In this document: positions 19,820 through 28,777 of the stretch, piece by piece
Layout of the letters: each line of letters opens with the position of its first letter
Numbering within the stretch: position 1 is the first letter of the stretch
Assembly (NCBI GenBank): GCA_021773635.1
Contig: JAJFJV010000025.1
Location: 1-64,000 of the forward strand
Direction: 5' to 3'
Source of the DNA: Gammaproteobacteria bacterium
Lineage (GTDB): Bacteria > Pseudomonadota > Gammaproteobacteria > HK1
DNA: 64,000 nucleotides
Program-made: the position numbers and the translations under genes
The notes under the pieces: generated by a model
Database searches by the model: none
The model's input: the letters and a program-made list of their open reading frames with translations, nothing else
Told to the model about the DNA's origin: nothing

Positions 19820-20695
19820 ATCTACCGCGCAAAATCCCTGTTCAATGAAGGTCGTGCGGCCAGTCTGCGCCTGGTCGCCTTCGTCCTGTTATCCCTGTGC
19901 TTCATGTTTGCCGATCACCGTGGACACTACTTGAGTGGTGTACGCGACGCCCTGTCATTGGTGATTTACCCGCTGCAGTACGCGGTGAACCTGCCAACCC
20001 GTGCCAGCCACTGGATCAGTGACAACCTGCGCAGCCGGGTGGAACTCAGTGCACGTCTTGAGGCGGCGCGGCAGCGTGAGTTGCTGGTGGAGGCGCAGCT
20101 GGAAAAATTTGAGCAGCTGAAGGCCGAGAATGAACGTTTGCGGGCGCTGCTGCACTCATCCATCAAGGTGGCAGACCGGGTGCTGGTGGCTGAGTTGATG
20201 GCGGTGGATATGGACCCCTATAGCCGTCGTATTGTGCTCAACAAAGGACGCCATCACGGGGTGGTTTCCGGCCAGTCACTGATCGATGCTCGCGGGGTGA
20301 TGGGGCAGGTTATTCATGCCGGGCCTATCTCCAGCACGGCCTTGCTGATTACTGATCCGAATCACGCCATGCCGGTGCAAATCAATCGTAGTGGCTATCG
20401 TACCGTGGCGGTGGGCAGTGGTGTGGCCAACCGGCTCACCCTTTCACATGTTCCCAACAATGCGGATATCCAGGTTGGGGATCTGGTCACCACTTCCGGT
20501 CTGGGGCAACGCTTTCCGGCGGGTTATCCGGTGGGTCGGGTACGGGGTATCGAGCGTGACAGCAGCCGTCCCTTTGCGCGCATCGTGGTAACTCCCAGTG
20601 CCCGCCTGGGGCGCAATCGTGAAGTTTTGTTGCTAATTCCGACGGAGTCGGAGCCCGCGTCCAAAGCAGTTCCTGCGGCGGAGAGTGCCTCATGA
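19820..20695 (+). CDS. mreC: Rod shape-determining protein MreC (start codon unresolved)
   Basis: From the first canonical ATG (19904) there are 263 residues (MFADHRGHYL...), lacking the transmembrane anchor. The same frame stays open upstream to a TAA at 19817-19819 and encodes IYRAKSLFNEGRAASLRLVA then FVLLSLCF. That has the shape of a normal MreC N-terminus (basic patch, xxLFxxGxS, single helix, then DHR). No ATG, GTG or TTG exists there. GAGGTG at 19808-19813 is correctly spaced for an ATC at 19820, so I place the start there tentatively. The rest shows a coiled coil (about 50-95) and paired beta-barrel domains (NKGRHHGVVSGQSLIDARGV). mreD overlaps by four bases. Confidence 0.85.
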   Translation: MYRAKSLFNEGRAASLRLVAFVLLSLCFMFADHRGHYLSGVRDALSLVIYPLQYAVNLPTRASHWISDNLRSRVELSARLEAARQRELLVEAQLEKFEQLKAENERLRALLHSSIKVADRVLVAELMAVDMDPYSRRIVLNKGRHHGVVSGQSLIDARGVMGQVIHAGPISSTALLITDPNHAMPVQINRSGYRTVAVGSGVANRLTLSHVPNNADIQVGDLVTTSGLGQRFPAGYPVGRVRGIERDSSRPFARIVVTPSARLGRNREVLLLIPTESEPASKAVPAAESAS

Positions 20696-21180
20696 TCCGG
20701 TTATTCCGGTCCGGCTGGTGGCCTATTGTGCTCAGTTTTGCTATCGCCTTTTTCCTCACCGCCCTGCCACTACCGGATTGGGCCCAGGGATGGCGACCGG
20801 CCTGGGTTAGCCTGGTGCTGGTGTACTGGTGTATGGCGGTGCCGGGGCGGATTGGGGTGGGCACGGGCTGGAGCGTTGGCCTGTTGCTTGATGTCCTGGG
20901 TGGCACGCTATTGGGGCAGCACGCCCTGGGACTTGCGCTGATAGCGTATATCACCCGCAGGCTCCATCTGCGGCTGCGGGTGTTGCCACTGTGGCAGCAG
21001 GGCGTGGCTGTCTTTGGCCTGGTCGTTGGCTATCAGTTGCTCGTGCTGTGGATTAATGGCGCCCTGGGGACGCCCGTGAATGCCTGGGCCTGCTGGAGTG
21101 TGGCACTGGCCAGTATGCTGCTATGGCCGTGGACCTTTGTGATTCTGCGCGATGTCAGGCGCCGTTATGGCGTGTGCTGA
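20692..21180 (+). CDS. mreD: Rod shape-determining membrane protein MreD
   Basis: 162 residues, almost entirely hydrophobic, with five to six membrane segments (for example WWPIVLSFAIAFFLTALPL, GWSVGLLLDVLGG, ALGLALIAYI, GVAVFGLVVGYQLLVLWI). It works with MreC in the elongation complex. The ATG overlaps the mreC stop (ATGA). The length is family-typical. Conserved GxxxGLLLDVLxGxxLGxxAL pattern is visible. Confidence 0.94.
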   Translation: MIRLFRSGWWPIVLSFAIAFFLTALPLPDWAQGWRPAWVSLVLVYWCMAVPGRIGVGTGWSVGLLLDVLGGTLLGQHALGLALIAYITRRLHLRLRVLPLWQQGVAVFGLVVGYQLLVLWINGALGTPVNAWACWSVALASMLLWPWTFVILRDVRRRYGVC

Positions 21181-21214
21181 AGGCTTGCTGACGCGTACCC
21201 CGGCGGGTTAGGCG

Positions 21215-23101
21215 GTGTCGCTCAGTCTGCCGCTCAAGGACTCTGCCGGAGAGTCCACGCTATTTCGCAGCCGGGTACTGGTCGCCGGGCTGGGCATCGC
21301 CTTGTTGACCCTGGCCCTGTGTGTGCGGTTAGTGTATCTGCAGTTTGTCAGCCATGAGCACTATCAGAATCTCTCGCACAATAACCGGGTGAACATCCTG
21401 CCATTGGCCCCTACCCGGGGGTTGATCTTCGACCGAAATGGCGTGGTGCTGGCGCAAAATGCTCCGGCCTATAGCCTTGAGGTGGTCCCCGAGGCGGTCG
21501 CGGACATGGATAGCCTGCTGAAGGAATTGCGCGAGATCGTGGCAGTCAGTGAGCTTGATGAGCGGCGTTTCCGCAAGGCCCTCAGACGAAAAAAGGCTTT
21601 CCAGGGGGTGCCGTTACGCTTTCTGCTCAACGAGTGGGAAGTGGCAAGTTTTGCGGTAAATCGCCATCGCTTCCCCGGGGTTGATATTCAGGCGCGCCTT
21701 AGCCGTGATTATCCCCTGGGCACCCTGGCCGCACATCTGGTGGGTTATGTAGGTCGCATCAATGAAGCTGATGTCGCCAAGCTGGATGCGGTGGCATATC
21801 GAGGTACACGCCATATCGGCAAGGTGGGTATTGAGCGCAGCTATGAGGGCTTGCTGCATGGCGATCCCGGCTACCAACAGGTGGAGAGCAACGCCGCCGG
21901 GCGGACCCTGCAGGTATTGGAGCGGACCCCGCCGCGGCCTGGCAATGATCTGTATCTGCATCTCGATGCCCCGCTCCAGGCCTTGGCCGAGCAGGCACTG
22001 GCCGGACTGCGGGGAGCCGTGGTTGCAATCGACCCGAATAGCGGGGGGATACTCGCCCTGGTGAGCGCCCCGTCCTATGATCCAAATCTCTTCGTCAATG
22101 GTATCGAGGCGTCGCGCTATCGTGCCTTGCGCGATTCCCCGGCCCGCCCGCTATTTAACCGCGCGCTGGATGGACAATATCCCCCGGGTTCCACACTCAA
22201 GCCGTTTGTCGCTCTGGCGGCGCTGGAAAGTCGTCTGGAACAGGCTGGAAAAAAGATCTTCTGTCCAGGCTGGTATCAGCTTTCCGAGGAGGGACGAAAA
22301 TATCGCGATTGGAAGAAGAGGGGACATGGCCATGTGAGCATGACGGATGCGCTGGCCCAGTCCTGTGATGTGTATTTCTATGACATTGCACGGGCCCTCG
22401 GGATCCAGCGTATGCACGATTTTCTGGTGCGTTTCGGCTTTGGTGAGAAAACGGGGATTGACCTCCGCGGAGAGGCCGCAGGCCTTATGCCCTCTCCTCG
22501 CTGGAAACGTAAGGCCCGGGGCAAGCCCTGGTATCCGGGTGAAACCCTGATTGCGGGCATAGGCCAGGGTTTTGTGCTGACGACACCGGTTCAGCTGGCC
22601 CTGGCAACGGCAGCTCTGGCTAATCTGGGCGAGCGTGTGGTGCCTCGTGTCGTAGCCCGGACTCATCATCTCGGGGGCGATGAGGAGACGATCATTCCTG
22701 CGGTTCGCCACTCGCCCATTGTGATGCAGCGCAAGAAAAACTGGCAGCGGGTAATCAACGGGATGGTTCAGGTGGTTCATGGCCGACGGGGCACTGCACG
22801 GAGTTCCGGCTTCGGTGCCCGCTATCGTTTTGCCGGCAAGACGGGTACTGCGCAGGTGTTTGGATTGCGCCAGGAGGAGGAATACAAGGAAAAAGAAGTT
22901 GCCAAGCATTTGCGCGATCATGGTTTGTTTATCGCCTTTGCGCCGGCTAAAAAACCACGCATTGCCATCGCCGTGGTGGTAGAGAACGGGGGCAGCGGCA
23001 GTCATTCCGCGGCACCTATTGCCCGCCGTCTGCTGGATCAGTATCTCGGGCAGGGGGTGGGGCAGAAGAAAGTTGCCGGTGTGGAAATGGGGGCGGGGTG
23101 A
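21215..23101 (+). CDS. mrdA: Penicillin-binding protein 2 (peptidoglycan transpeptidase of elongation)
   Basis: 628 residues with a GTG start at 21215. N-terminal membrane anchor (about 25-48), a pedestal/dimerisation domain starting PTRGLIFDRNGVVLAQN, then the transpeptidase domain with catalytic SxxK in YPPGSTLKPFVAL (about residue 328), SxN equivalent QSCDVYFYD, and KTG in AGKTGTAQVF. Partner of RodA, which follows with a 4-base overlap (GTGA). It cross-links nascent lateral wall and is the mecillinam target class. Confidence 0.98.
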   Translation: MSLSLPLKDSAGESTLFRSRVLVAGLGIALLTLALCVRLVYLQFVSHEHYQNLSHNNRVNILPLAPTRGLIFDRNGVVLAQNAPAYSLEVVPEAVADMDSLLKELREIVAVSELDERRFRKALRRKKAFQGVPLRFLLNEWEVASFAVNRHRFPGVDIQARLSRDYPLGTLAAHLVGYVGRINEADVAKLDAVAYRGTRHIGKVGIERSYEGLLHGDPGYQQVESNAAGRTLQVLERTPPRPGNDLYLHLDAPLQALAEQALAGLRGAVVAIDPNSGGILALVSAPSYDPNLFVNGIEASRYRALRDSPARPLFNRALDGQYPPGSTLKPFVALAALESRLEQAGKKIFCPGWYQLSEEGRKYRDWKKRGHGHVSMTDALAQSCDVYFYDIARALGIQRMHDFLVRFGFGEKTGIDLRGEAAGLMPSPRWKRKARGKPWYPGETLIAGIGQGFVLTTPVQLALATAALANLGERVVPRVVARTHHLGGDEETIIPAVRHSPIVMQRKKNWQRVINGMVQVVHGRRGTARSSGFGARYRFAGKTGTAQVFGLRQEEEYKEKEVAKHLRDHGLFIAFAPAKKPRIAIAVVVENGGSGSHSAAPIARRLLDQYLGQGVGQKKVAGVEMGAG

Positions 23102-24264
23102 GTCTGGAAGGTAACGAGGGGCTGTTAATTCACGGTGGACCGACGCGTCTGCAGGGGCCCGTGCAGCAGCGTAACCTGGCCGAACGGCTGCATATCGATC
23201 CGCCGCTGCTACTGGGCCTGTTGCTGCTATCCGCCATCGGCTTGATGGTACTCCACAGTGCCAGCGGACAGAATTCCCAGTTACTGATTCGTCAGGGTAT
23301 ACGCCTGCTCATTGCCTTTGGGGTAATGCTTGTGGTGGCACAGATCTCGCCACGCCAGTGGTGCCGCTGGACACCCTGGCTCTATGGATTGAGTGTTGTG
23401 TTGTTGCTCGCAGTGCTGGCGGGCGGGGTCATGGGCAAGGGAGCGCAGCGCTGGCTGGATCTGGGACCAATTCGTTTTCAGCCTTCTGAATTATTGAAAC
23501 TCACAGTGCCAATGATGCTTGCCGCCTATCTGGCCGAGCGTCGGCTGCCTCCGCCTACGAGCCGGGTATTTATCGCGGGTGGCTTTATCGTGATTCCCGC
23601 TGCGCTGATCGCCATGCAGCCTGATCTCGGGACCGCCTTGCTGGTAGCTGCCTCAGGTGTCTTTGTACTCTTTCTTGCGGGTATGAACTGGCGTCTGATT
23701 ACGGTATTGGCTTGTTGTGCCGCGGTACTGGCTCCCGTGTCGTGGTTTTTACTGCACGACTACCAGCGCCAGCGGATTATCAGTTTTCTTAACCCGGAGC
23801 AGGATCCCCTGGGAGCGGGTTACCATATCATCCAGTCGAAAATTGCCATTGGTTCCGGGGGCCTCTACGGCAAGGGCTGGCTCAACGGCACCCAGTCCCA
23901 TCTGGAATTTCTGCCGGAACGCTCGACGGACTTTATCTTCGCGGTATTGAGCGAGGAATTCGGGCTTTTCGGGGCCTTTGTAATGTTTGCGATTTATCTG
24001 CTGATTACCGCGCGTGGCCTGCAACTCGCCCTTGAGAGCCAGGAGCCCTACGGTCGTCTGTTGGGCGGTGCGCTGGTATTGACCTTTTTCGTCTATGTGG
24101 TGGTCAATATCGGCATGGTAACGGGGGTGTTGCCGGTGGTCGGGGTGCCCTTGCCACTGGTAAGTTATGGCGGTACCTCGATGGTTTCTTTGATGGCGGC
24201 TTTCGGCATACTGATGTCGGCGCACACGCACCGCAGACTGCTCTCGGAGGGCAGACGAAGATGA
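23098..24264 (+). CDS. rodA: SEDS-family peptidoglycan glycosyltransferase RodA
   Basis: 388 residues with a GTG start overlapping the mrdA stop. About ten membrane helices. SEDS landmarks: GAQRWLDLGPIRFQPSELLKL (about 117-137), the catalytic Asp in MQPDLGTALLV, STDFIFAVLSEEFGLFGA (large loop), and the C-terminal GVPLPLVSYGGTSMVSLMAA. It polymerises lipid II with PBP2. The N-terminal cytoplasmic stretch of about 35 residues before the first helix is a little longer than in Escherichia coli. Confidence 0.97.
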   Translation: MSLEGNEGLLIHGGPTRLQGPVQQRNLAERLHIDPPLLLGLLLLSAIGLMVLHSASGQNSQLLIRQGIRLLIAFGVMLVVAQISPRQWCRWTPWLYGLSVVLLLAVLAGGVMGKGAQRWLDLGPIRFQPSELLKLTVPMMLAAYLAERRLPPPTSRVFIAGGFIVIPAALIAMQPDLGTALLVAASGVFVLFLAGMNWRLITVLACCAAVLAPVSWFLLHDYQRQRIISFLNPEQDPLGAGYHIIQSKIAIGSGGLYGKGWLNGTQSHLEFLPERSTDFIFAVLSEEFGLFGAFVMFAIYLLITARGLQLALESQEPYGRLLGGALVLTFFVYVVVNIGMVTGVLPVVGVPLPLVSYGGTSMVSLMAAFGILMSAHTHRRLLSEGRRR

Positions 24265-25250
24265 AATTACTTCGATCGATTACATGGATAGCGGGTTTGG
24301 CGATGGCGTCGGCCATGTTTCCTGCTCAGGCTCTCGAGCTCGGCCCCAAGGCGCAACGCTTTATCCAGCGCATGGTGGATCAACACGGATATAGCGAGGC
24401 AGAAGTAAGTCGCCTGTTACGTAATTCGCAGCATCAGCAGTCCATCCTCGATGCCATGTCCCGCCGGGCGGAGGCACGACCCTGGCATGCCTATCGACCG
24501 ATCTTTCTCACCCAGACGCGTATCGATGATGGCGCGGAGTTCTGGTCGGAACATCGCGACACCCTGGCCCGGGCCGAGGAAATCTACGGCGTGAATGCCG
24601 AGATCATCGTCGCTATCATTGGCGTGGAGACTTTCTTCGGTCGGCGCGCCGGCAGGCATCGGGTAATCGACGCGCTCGTTACCCTCGGCTTCAACCACCC
24701 CCGACGCGGCAAGTTTTTCACTTCCGAACTGGAACACTTTCTGCTGTTGGCTCAGGAGGAATCCCTGGCACCACTCAAGATACTCGGTTCCTATGCGGGA
24801 GCCATGGGGGTTCCCCAGTTTATTGCCAGCAGCTACCGGCGTTACGCCGTAGATTTTGATCAGGATGGTCGCCGCGACCTCATTCACGGGATCAGCGATT
24901 CTATCGGCAGTGTCGCCAACTATCTCGCCCGTCATGGCTGGCAGCGGGGGCAGCTGGTGACCGTGCCGGCGCAGGTCGACGGGGAGAAATATCCCAAGCT
25001 GCTGGCACGGGGCCTGAAGCCGAAGACCCCGTGGGCAGAAATGCGTCATTATGGGGTTTCCAGCAAGGTTCAGGTTCCGCCGGACAGCCTCGGTGCGCTG
25101 GTGGCGCTGGAGAACGGCAAGGGCATGGAATACTGGCTCGGGCTGAAAAATTTTTATGTCATCACCCGCTATAACCATAGCGCCCTCTACGCCATGGCGG
25201 TGTATCAGCTGGCTGAAGAAATTCGGCAAAAGTATTCAGGTAATGGATGA
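24261..25250 (+). CDS. mltB: Lytic murein transglycosylase B
   Basis: 329 residues; family 3 lytic transglycosylase. N-terminal signal MKLLRSITWIAGLAMASAMF followed by PAQA, without a clear lipobox Cys, so probably periplasmic and soluble rather than lipid-anchored. Catalytic Glu in IIGVETFFGRRAG (about residues 118-126), then SYAGAMGVPQFIASSYRRYA and the calcium-loop-like DFDQDGRRDL. It cleaves glycan strands to 1,6-anhydro products. ATG overlaps the rodA stop. Confidence 0.95.
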   Translation: MKLLRSITWIAGLAMASAMFPAQALELGPKAQRFIQRMVDQHGYSEAEVSRLLRNSQHQQSILDAMSRRAEARPWHAYRPIFLTQTRIDDGAEFWSEHRDTLARAEEIYGVNAEIIVAIIGVETFFGRRAGRHRVIDALVTLGFNHPRRGKFFTSELEHFLLLAQEESLAPLKILGSYAGAMGVPQFIASSYRRYAVDFDQDGRRDLIHGISDSIGSVANYLARHGWQRGQLVTVPAQVDGEKYPKLLARGLKPKTPWAEMRHYGVSSKVQVPPDSLGALVALENGKGMEYWLGLKNFYVITRYNHSALYAMAVYQLAEEIRQKYSGNG

Positions 25251-26047
25251 GCATTAGCGACTATTTTCGGCAGCTGCCAATTCTGGTTTTCCTGACGCTC
25301 GGTGGCTGTGGCGGCCTTTCGCAACAGGACGGGGCCCCTCCCTTGCCCCGGGGTGCCACGGATGTTGCGGATGCGATACCACGGGCAGAGCCTAAAAGCC
25401 GCTATGGTAATCCGCGCTCTTACAAGGTTATGGGCAAGCGCTATTACACCTTGGACAGCAGTGATGGTTACGTTGAGCGCGGCATCGCTTCCTGGTACGG
25501 CAGCAAGTTTCATGGGCGACGCACCTCCAGCGGCGAAACTTACGATATGTATGCCATGACCGCGGCCCACAAGACGCTGCCACTGCCAACCTACGTGCAG
25601 GTGACCAATCTGAAAAACGGGCGGCGCGTGGTGCTGAAGGTCAACGATCGAGGGCCTTTTCACGCCAACCGGATTATCGACCTCTCCTACGTGGCGGCGG
25701 CCAAGTTGGGTATGCTCAAGCGCGGGACGGCGATGGTAGAGGTGCGTGCCATAAGGCCTGGTGGGGCACAGCCGGTTGTGTCCGCAGCCACGACGCCAGC
25801 GGTGCCCACTGGCACTGGACTGTTTGTCCAGGCCGGTGCCTTCGTCGAAGCGGGTAACGCCAAACGCCTGCGGGATCGTTTACGCAGCCTGACCGCATAT
25901 ACGGTGTGGATCGATCAGGTGGAGCAGGGTGAAAATGCCCTGTACCGTGTGCGCCTCGGCCCGGTGGAGGGGGTGGTACAGGCGGATCGCCTGATAGCAA
26001 ATCTCACCGGCCTCGGTATTTCCGGAATACGCCTGTTGCTTGAATAA
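25247..26047 (+). CDS. rlpA: Septal-ring lytic transglycosylase RlpA (SPOR-domain lipoprotein)
   Basis: 266 residues. Lipobox TLGG|C near residue 20. Double-psi beta-barrel with GIASWYGSKFHGRRTSSGE, the catalytic Asp in VLKVNDRGPF and DLSYVAAAKLG (about 78-160). A C-terminal SPOR domain (about 190-266, LFVQAGAFVEAGNAKRLRDR...) binds denuded glycan at the division site. Overlaps mltB by 4 bases. mltB-rlpA-dacC is a conserved order. Confidence 0.96.
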   Translation: MSISDYFRQLPILVFLTLGGCGGLSQQDGAPPLPRGATDVADAIPRAEPKSRYGNPRSYKVMGKRYYTLDSSDGYVERGIASWYGSKFHGRRTSSGETYDMYAMTAAHKTLPLPTYVQVTNLKNGRRVVLKVNDRGPFHANRIIDLSYVAAAKLGMLKRGTAMVEVRAIRPGGAQPVVSAATTPAVPTGTGLFVQAGAFVEAGNAKRLRDRLRSLTAYTVWIDQVEQGENALYRVRLGPVEGVVQADRLIANLTGLGISGIRLLLE

Positions 26048-26111
26048 GCGGGTGTCCTTGTTACGAGCGCCTGGGTCAGACAGGCTTCTAAAACCTCAAC
26101 GTGTGAATTAC

Positions 26112-27257
26112 ATGCAAAAACAATTATTCAATCTCCTGCTTGCGCTGTTTTGTAGCAGTTTCGTACACCTTGGAATGGCGGCAGCATTGCCTATGCCCGC
26201 AGCGCCAAAAATTGGCGCAACCGCCCATTATTTGATGGATTTTCACAGCGGTCGGGTGCTTGCCGCCGCGGCGGAGAAGGCCCGGGTAGCGCCCGCCAGC
26301 CTGACCAAGATGATGACCGCTTACGTGGTTTTTTCCGAGTTGGGTCAGGGCAACATCAGCCTCAGTGATTCCGTGCCGATCAGTGAGAAGGCCTGGCGCA
26401 TGGGGGGCTCGCGGATGTTTATCGAGGTGGGCAAACGGGTGCCTGTGGAGGAACTGTTGAAGGGAGTGATCATCCAGTCCGGCAATGATGCCAGTGTAGC
26501 CTTGGCCGAGTTTGTCGCCGGTTCCGAGGATGCCTTTGCCCAGTTGATGAATCAGTACCTGAAAAAGCTGGGGATGACGGATACCAATTTTGTAAATGCT
26601 ACGGGTTTACCCCATCCGGAGCACTACAGTTCGGCGCTGGATATGGCCACGCTTGCCCGTGCCTTGATCCGGGATTTTCCGGACCACTATGCCTGGCATC
26701 GGCAACGTTCATTTGTTTTCAACGGCATTACCCAGTACAACCGCAACAAGCTGCTGTGGCGGGATGAGTCGGTGGATGGCGTGAAGACCGGGCATACGGA
26801 CTCCGCAGGCTATTGTCTGGTGGCCTCGGCCGAGCGCAAGGGCATGCGCCTGATATCGGTGGTGCTCGGGAGTCAAAGCGAAAAGGCGCGGGCCCGGCAT
26901 AGTCAGACCCTGCTCAATTATGGCTTCCGCTTTTTTGAGACCCACAAGCTTTACGGCGCGGCCGAGGGGCTGGCCAACCCAAGGATCTGGCAGGGGGATG
27001 TCGAGCATGTTGAACTCGGTCTGCAGGCGCCGCTCTATGTCACTATCCCGCGCGGGCAGTATAAGAGTCTGAAGGCGAACATGGAGATTGATGCGCGCAT
27101 CGTGGCCCCGGTAACCAAGGGGCAGTCACGCGGTTTAGTGCGAGTCAATCTGGGTGACACCCTGGTTGCAGAGCGGGAACTGGTAGCCTTGCGGGCGGTA
27201 GCGGAGGGTGGCTGGTGGCAGCAGCTCTCGGACCGTGTTCAGCAGCTGTTTGAGTGA
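26112..27257 (+). CDS. dacC: D-alanyl-D-alanine carboxypeptidase (PBP5/PBP6 type)
   Basis: 381 residues from the ATG at 26112, which gives a clean Sec signal (MQKQLFNLLLALFCSSF then VHLGMAAALP); an in-frame TTG at 26040 overlapping rlpA is less likely. Catalytic motifs: SxxK in PASLTKMMTAYV, SGN in IQSGNDASVAL, KTG in GVKTGHTDSAGYC. The C-terminal beta domain ends with an amphipathic anchor (WWQQLSDRVQQLFE). It trims pentapeptide stems and releases D-Ala. Whether it is dacA or dacC in name is not decidable. The D-amino-acid transaminase gene follows after seven bases. Confidence 0.95.
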   Translation: MQKQLFNLLLALFCSSFVHLGMAAALPMPAAPKIGATAHYLMDFHSGRVLAAAAEKARVAPASLTKMMTAYVVFSELGQGNISLSDSVPISEKAWRMGGSRMFIEVGKRVPVEELLKGVIIQSGNDASVALAEFVAGSEDAFAQLMNQYLKKLGMTDTNFVNATGLPHPEHYSSALDMATLARALIRDFPDHYAWHRQRSFVFNGITQYNRNKLLWRDESVDGVKTGHTDSAGYCLVASAERKGMRLISVVLGSQSEKARARHSQTLLNYGFRFFETHKLYGAAEGLANPRIWQGDVEHVELGLQAPLYVTIPRGQYKSLKANMEIDARIVAPVTKGQSRGLVRVNLGDTLVAERELVALRAVAEGGWWQQLSDRVQQLFE

Positions 27258-27264
27258 GGCGTTT

Positions 27265-28113
27265 ATGTCGACGGTTTATCTGAACGGGGACTTTCTGCCG
27301 CTGGATGAGGCCCGGGTACCGGTGCTTGATCGTGGCTTTATGTTTGGTGACGGGATTTATGAGGTGATCCCCGTGTATGACGGCATGCCGTTTCACGCTG
27401 ACCGCCATATGGGCCGACTGGAAAACAGCCTCGCCGCGATTCGTATCCATAATCCCCTGGCCCGCGAGCAGTGGCTGGAATTGCTGACGGAATTGGTGAA
27501 CCGCAATGGCGGTGGCGAATGCAGCCTGTATTTGCAGGTTACCCGTGGAGTTGCAAAACGGGAGCACGCCTTTCCAGCGCAGGTGACCCCGACGGTATTC
27601 GCAATGTGCAATTCGAGGCACGCCGCTCGTCCGGAGGGAGTGAGTGCGGTGCTGCGCGAGGACTATCGCTGGGGGCGCTGTGATATTAAAGCCATTTCCT
27701 TGCTGGCCAACGTATTGCTGCGTCAGGAGGCCGTGGAGGCGGGGGCCGACGAGACCATTCTGGTTCGTGACGGCATGGTAACTGAGGCGGCTGCGAGTAG
27801 TGTCTTCGTGGTACGCGATGACTTCATTGTGACCCCGCCGAAAAGTCCCATGTCCCTTCCCGGAGTAACCCGCGACGTACTGCTGGAGATTCTCGATGCC
27901 GCCGGCCTGCCGTGCATCGAGGGGCAGATCAAGGTCGAGGATTTGCGGGAGGCGGACGAGATTTGGCTGACTGGCTCCTCCCTGGAGGTGGCGCCGGTGA
28001 TTCAGCTGGAGGGGCAGGCGGTGGGCAACGGCAAGCCCGGAATGGTCTGGAAAAGGGCCTGGAAGGAGTTCCAGCAGCACAAGGCCCGGTTCAGGGAAGC
28101 TTCGACGCAGTGA
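27265..28113 (+). CDS. dat: D-amino-acid transaminase (PLP fold type IV)
   Basis: 282 residues from the ATG at 27265 (MSTVYLNGDFLPLDEARVPV), GAGG upstream. Visible: DRGFMFGDGIYEVIPVYDG (about residues 22-40), the PLP lysine in CDIKAISLLANVL (about 145), ETILVRDGMVTEAAASSVFV, and the C-terminal ADEIWLTGSSLEVAPV. The family interconverts D-Ala/2-oxoglutarate and pyruvate/D-Glu; branched-chain or aminodeoxychorismate relatives look similar, but YE near residue 31 and the D-Ala-releasing neighbour favour DAAT. Confidence 0.88.
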   Translation: MSTVYLNGDFLPLDEARVPVLDRGFMFGDGIYEVIPVYDGMPFHADRHMGRLENSLAAIRIHNPLAREQWLELLTELVNRNGGGECSLYLQVTRGVAKREHAFPAQVTPTVFAMCNSRHAARPEGVSAVLREDYRWGRCDIKAISLLANVLLRQEAVEAGADETILVRDGMVTEAAASSVFVVRDDFIVTPPKSPMSLPGVTRDVLLEILDAAGLPCIEGQIKVEDLREADEIWLTGSSLEVAPVIQLEGQAVGNGKPGMVWKRAWKEFQQHKARFREASTQ

Positions 28114-28117
28114 ATTC

Positions 28118-28777
28118 GTGAGTGCACCCCGTGAATTGAGCGTGCGCCGCCTTGGCCTGTGTGATTATGAGCCGGTACGCCAGGCTATGCGCGATTATAC
28201 GGAGGCGCGTAACAGTACCGGTGGCGACGAGATCTGGCTGCTGGAACATCCCCCCATCTTTACCCTTGGGCGTGCCGCTGCCACGGAGCATCTGCTGGCG
28301 CCGGGAGATATCCCGGTACTGCGGGTGGAACGGGGTGGGCAGGTGACCTATCACGGGCCCGGGCAGCTGGTGATGTACGTGCTGGTGGATCTCCATGCAG
28401 CGGGGTTCTCGGTGCGTCAGCTGGTCCAGGGCCTGGAGCAGGCGGTGATCGATATGCTCGCCGCTGAGGGCATCAAGGGTGAGCGCCGTTCCGGCGCCCC
28501 CGGCATCTATGTGGCCGGGCGAAAACTGGCGGCGCTCGGGCTGCGCATACGGCGGGGCTGCAGTTACCATGGCCTGGCACTTAATGTGGATATGGATCTC
28601 GAGCCCTATCAACGCATTCATCCCTGTGGCTATACGGATTTGGAGGTGACTCAACTGCGGGATCTGGGTCTTTCCTGGAGCGTGGCCCGGGCGGGGGAGG
28701 CGCTGGTACAAAGTCTTGCGGTAACTTTGGGTTACGAACTGCGTGACGGTAGTCCGGCATTGGCGGCCAGGGCGTGA
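28118..28777 (+). CDS. lipB: Octanoyltransferase (lipoate biosynthesis)
   Basis: 219 residues with a GTG start at 28118. It transfers octanoyl from ACP to lipoyl domains. Visible: EIWLLEHPPIFTLGRAA, RGGQVTYHGPGQLVMYVL (about 72-89) with the conserved substrate-pocket residues, and the catalytic Cys/Lys pair in HPCGYTDLEVTQL and AGRKLAALGLRIRRGCSYHG. lipA and ybeD, frequent partners, are not adjacent. The next gene overlaps by four bases. Confidence 0.96.
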   Translation: MSAPRELSVRRLGLCDYEPVRQAMRDYTEARNSTGGDEIWLLEHPPIFTLGRAAATEHLLAPGDIPVLRVERGGQVTYHGPGQLVMYVLVDLHAAGFSVRQLVQGLEQAVIDMLAAEGIKGERRSGAPGIYVAGRKLAALGLRIRRGCSYHGLALNVDMDLEPYQRIHPCGYTDLEVTQLRDLGLSWSVARAGEALVQSLAVTLGYELRDGSPALAARA

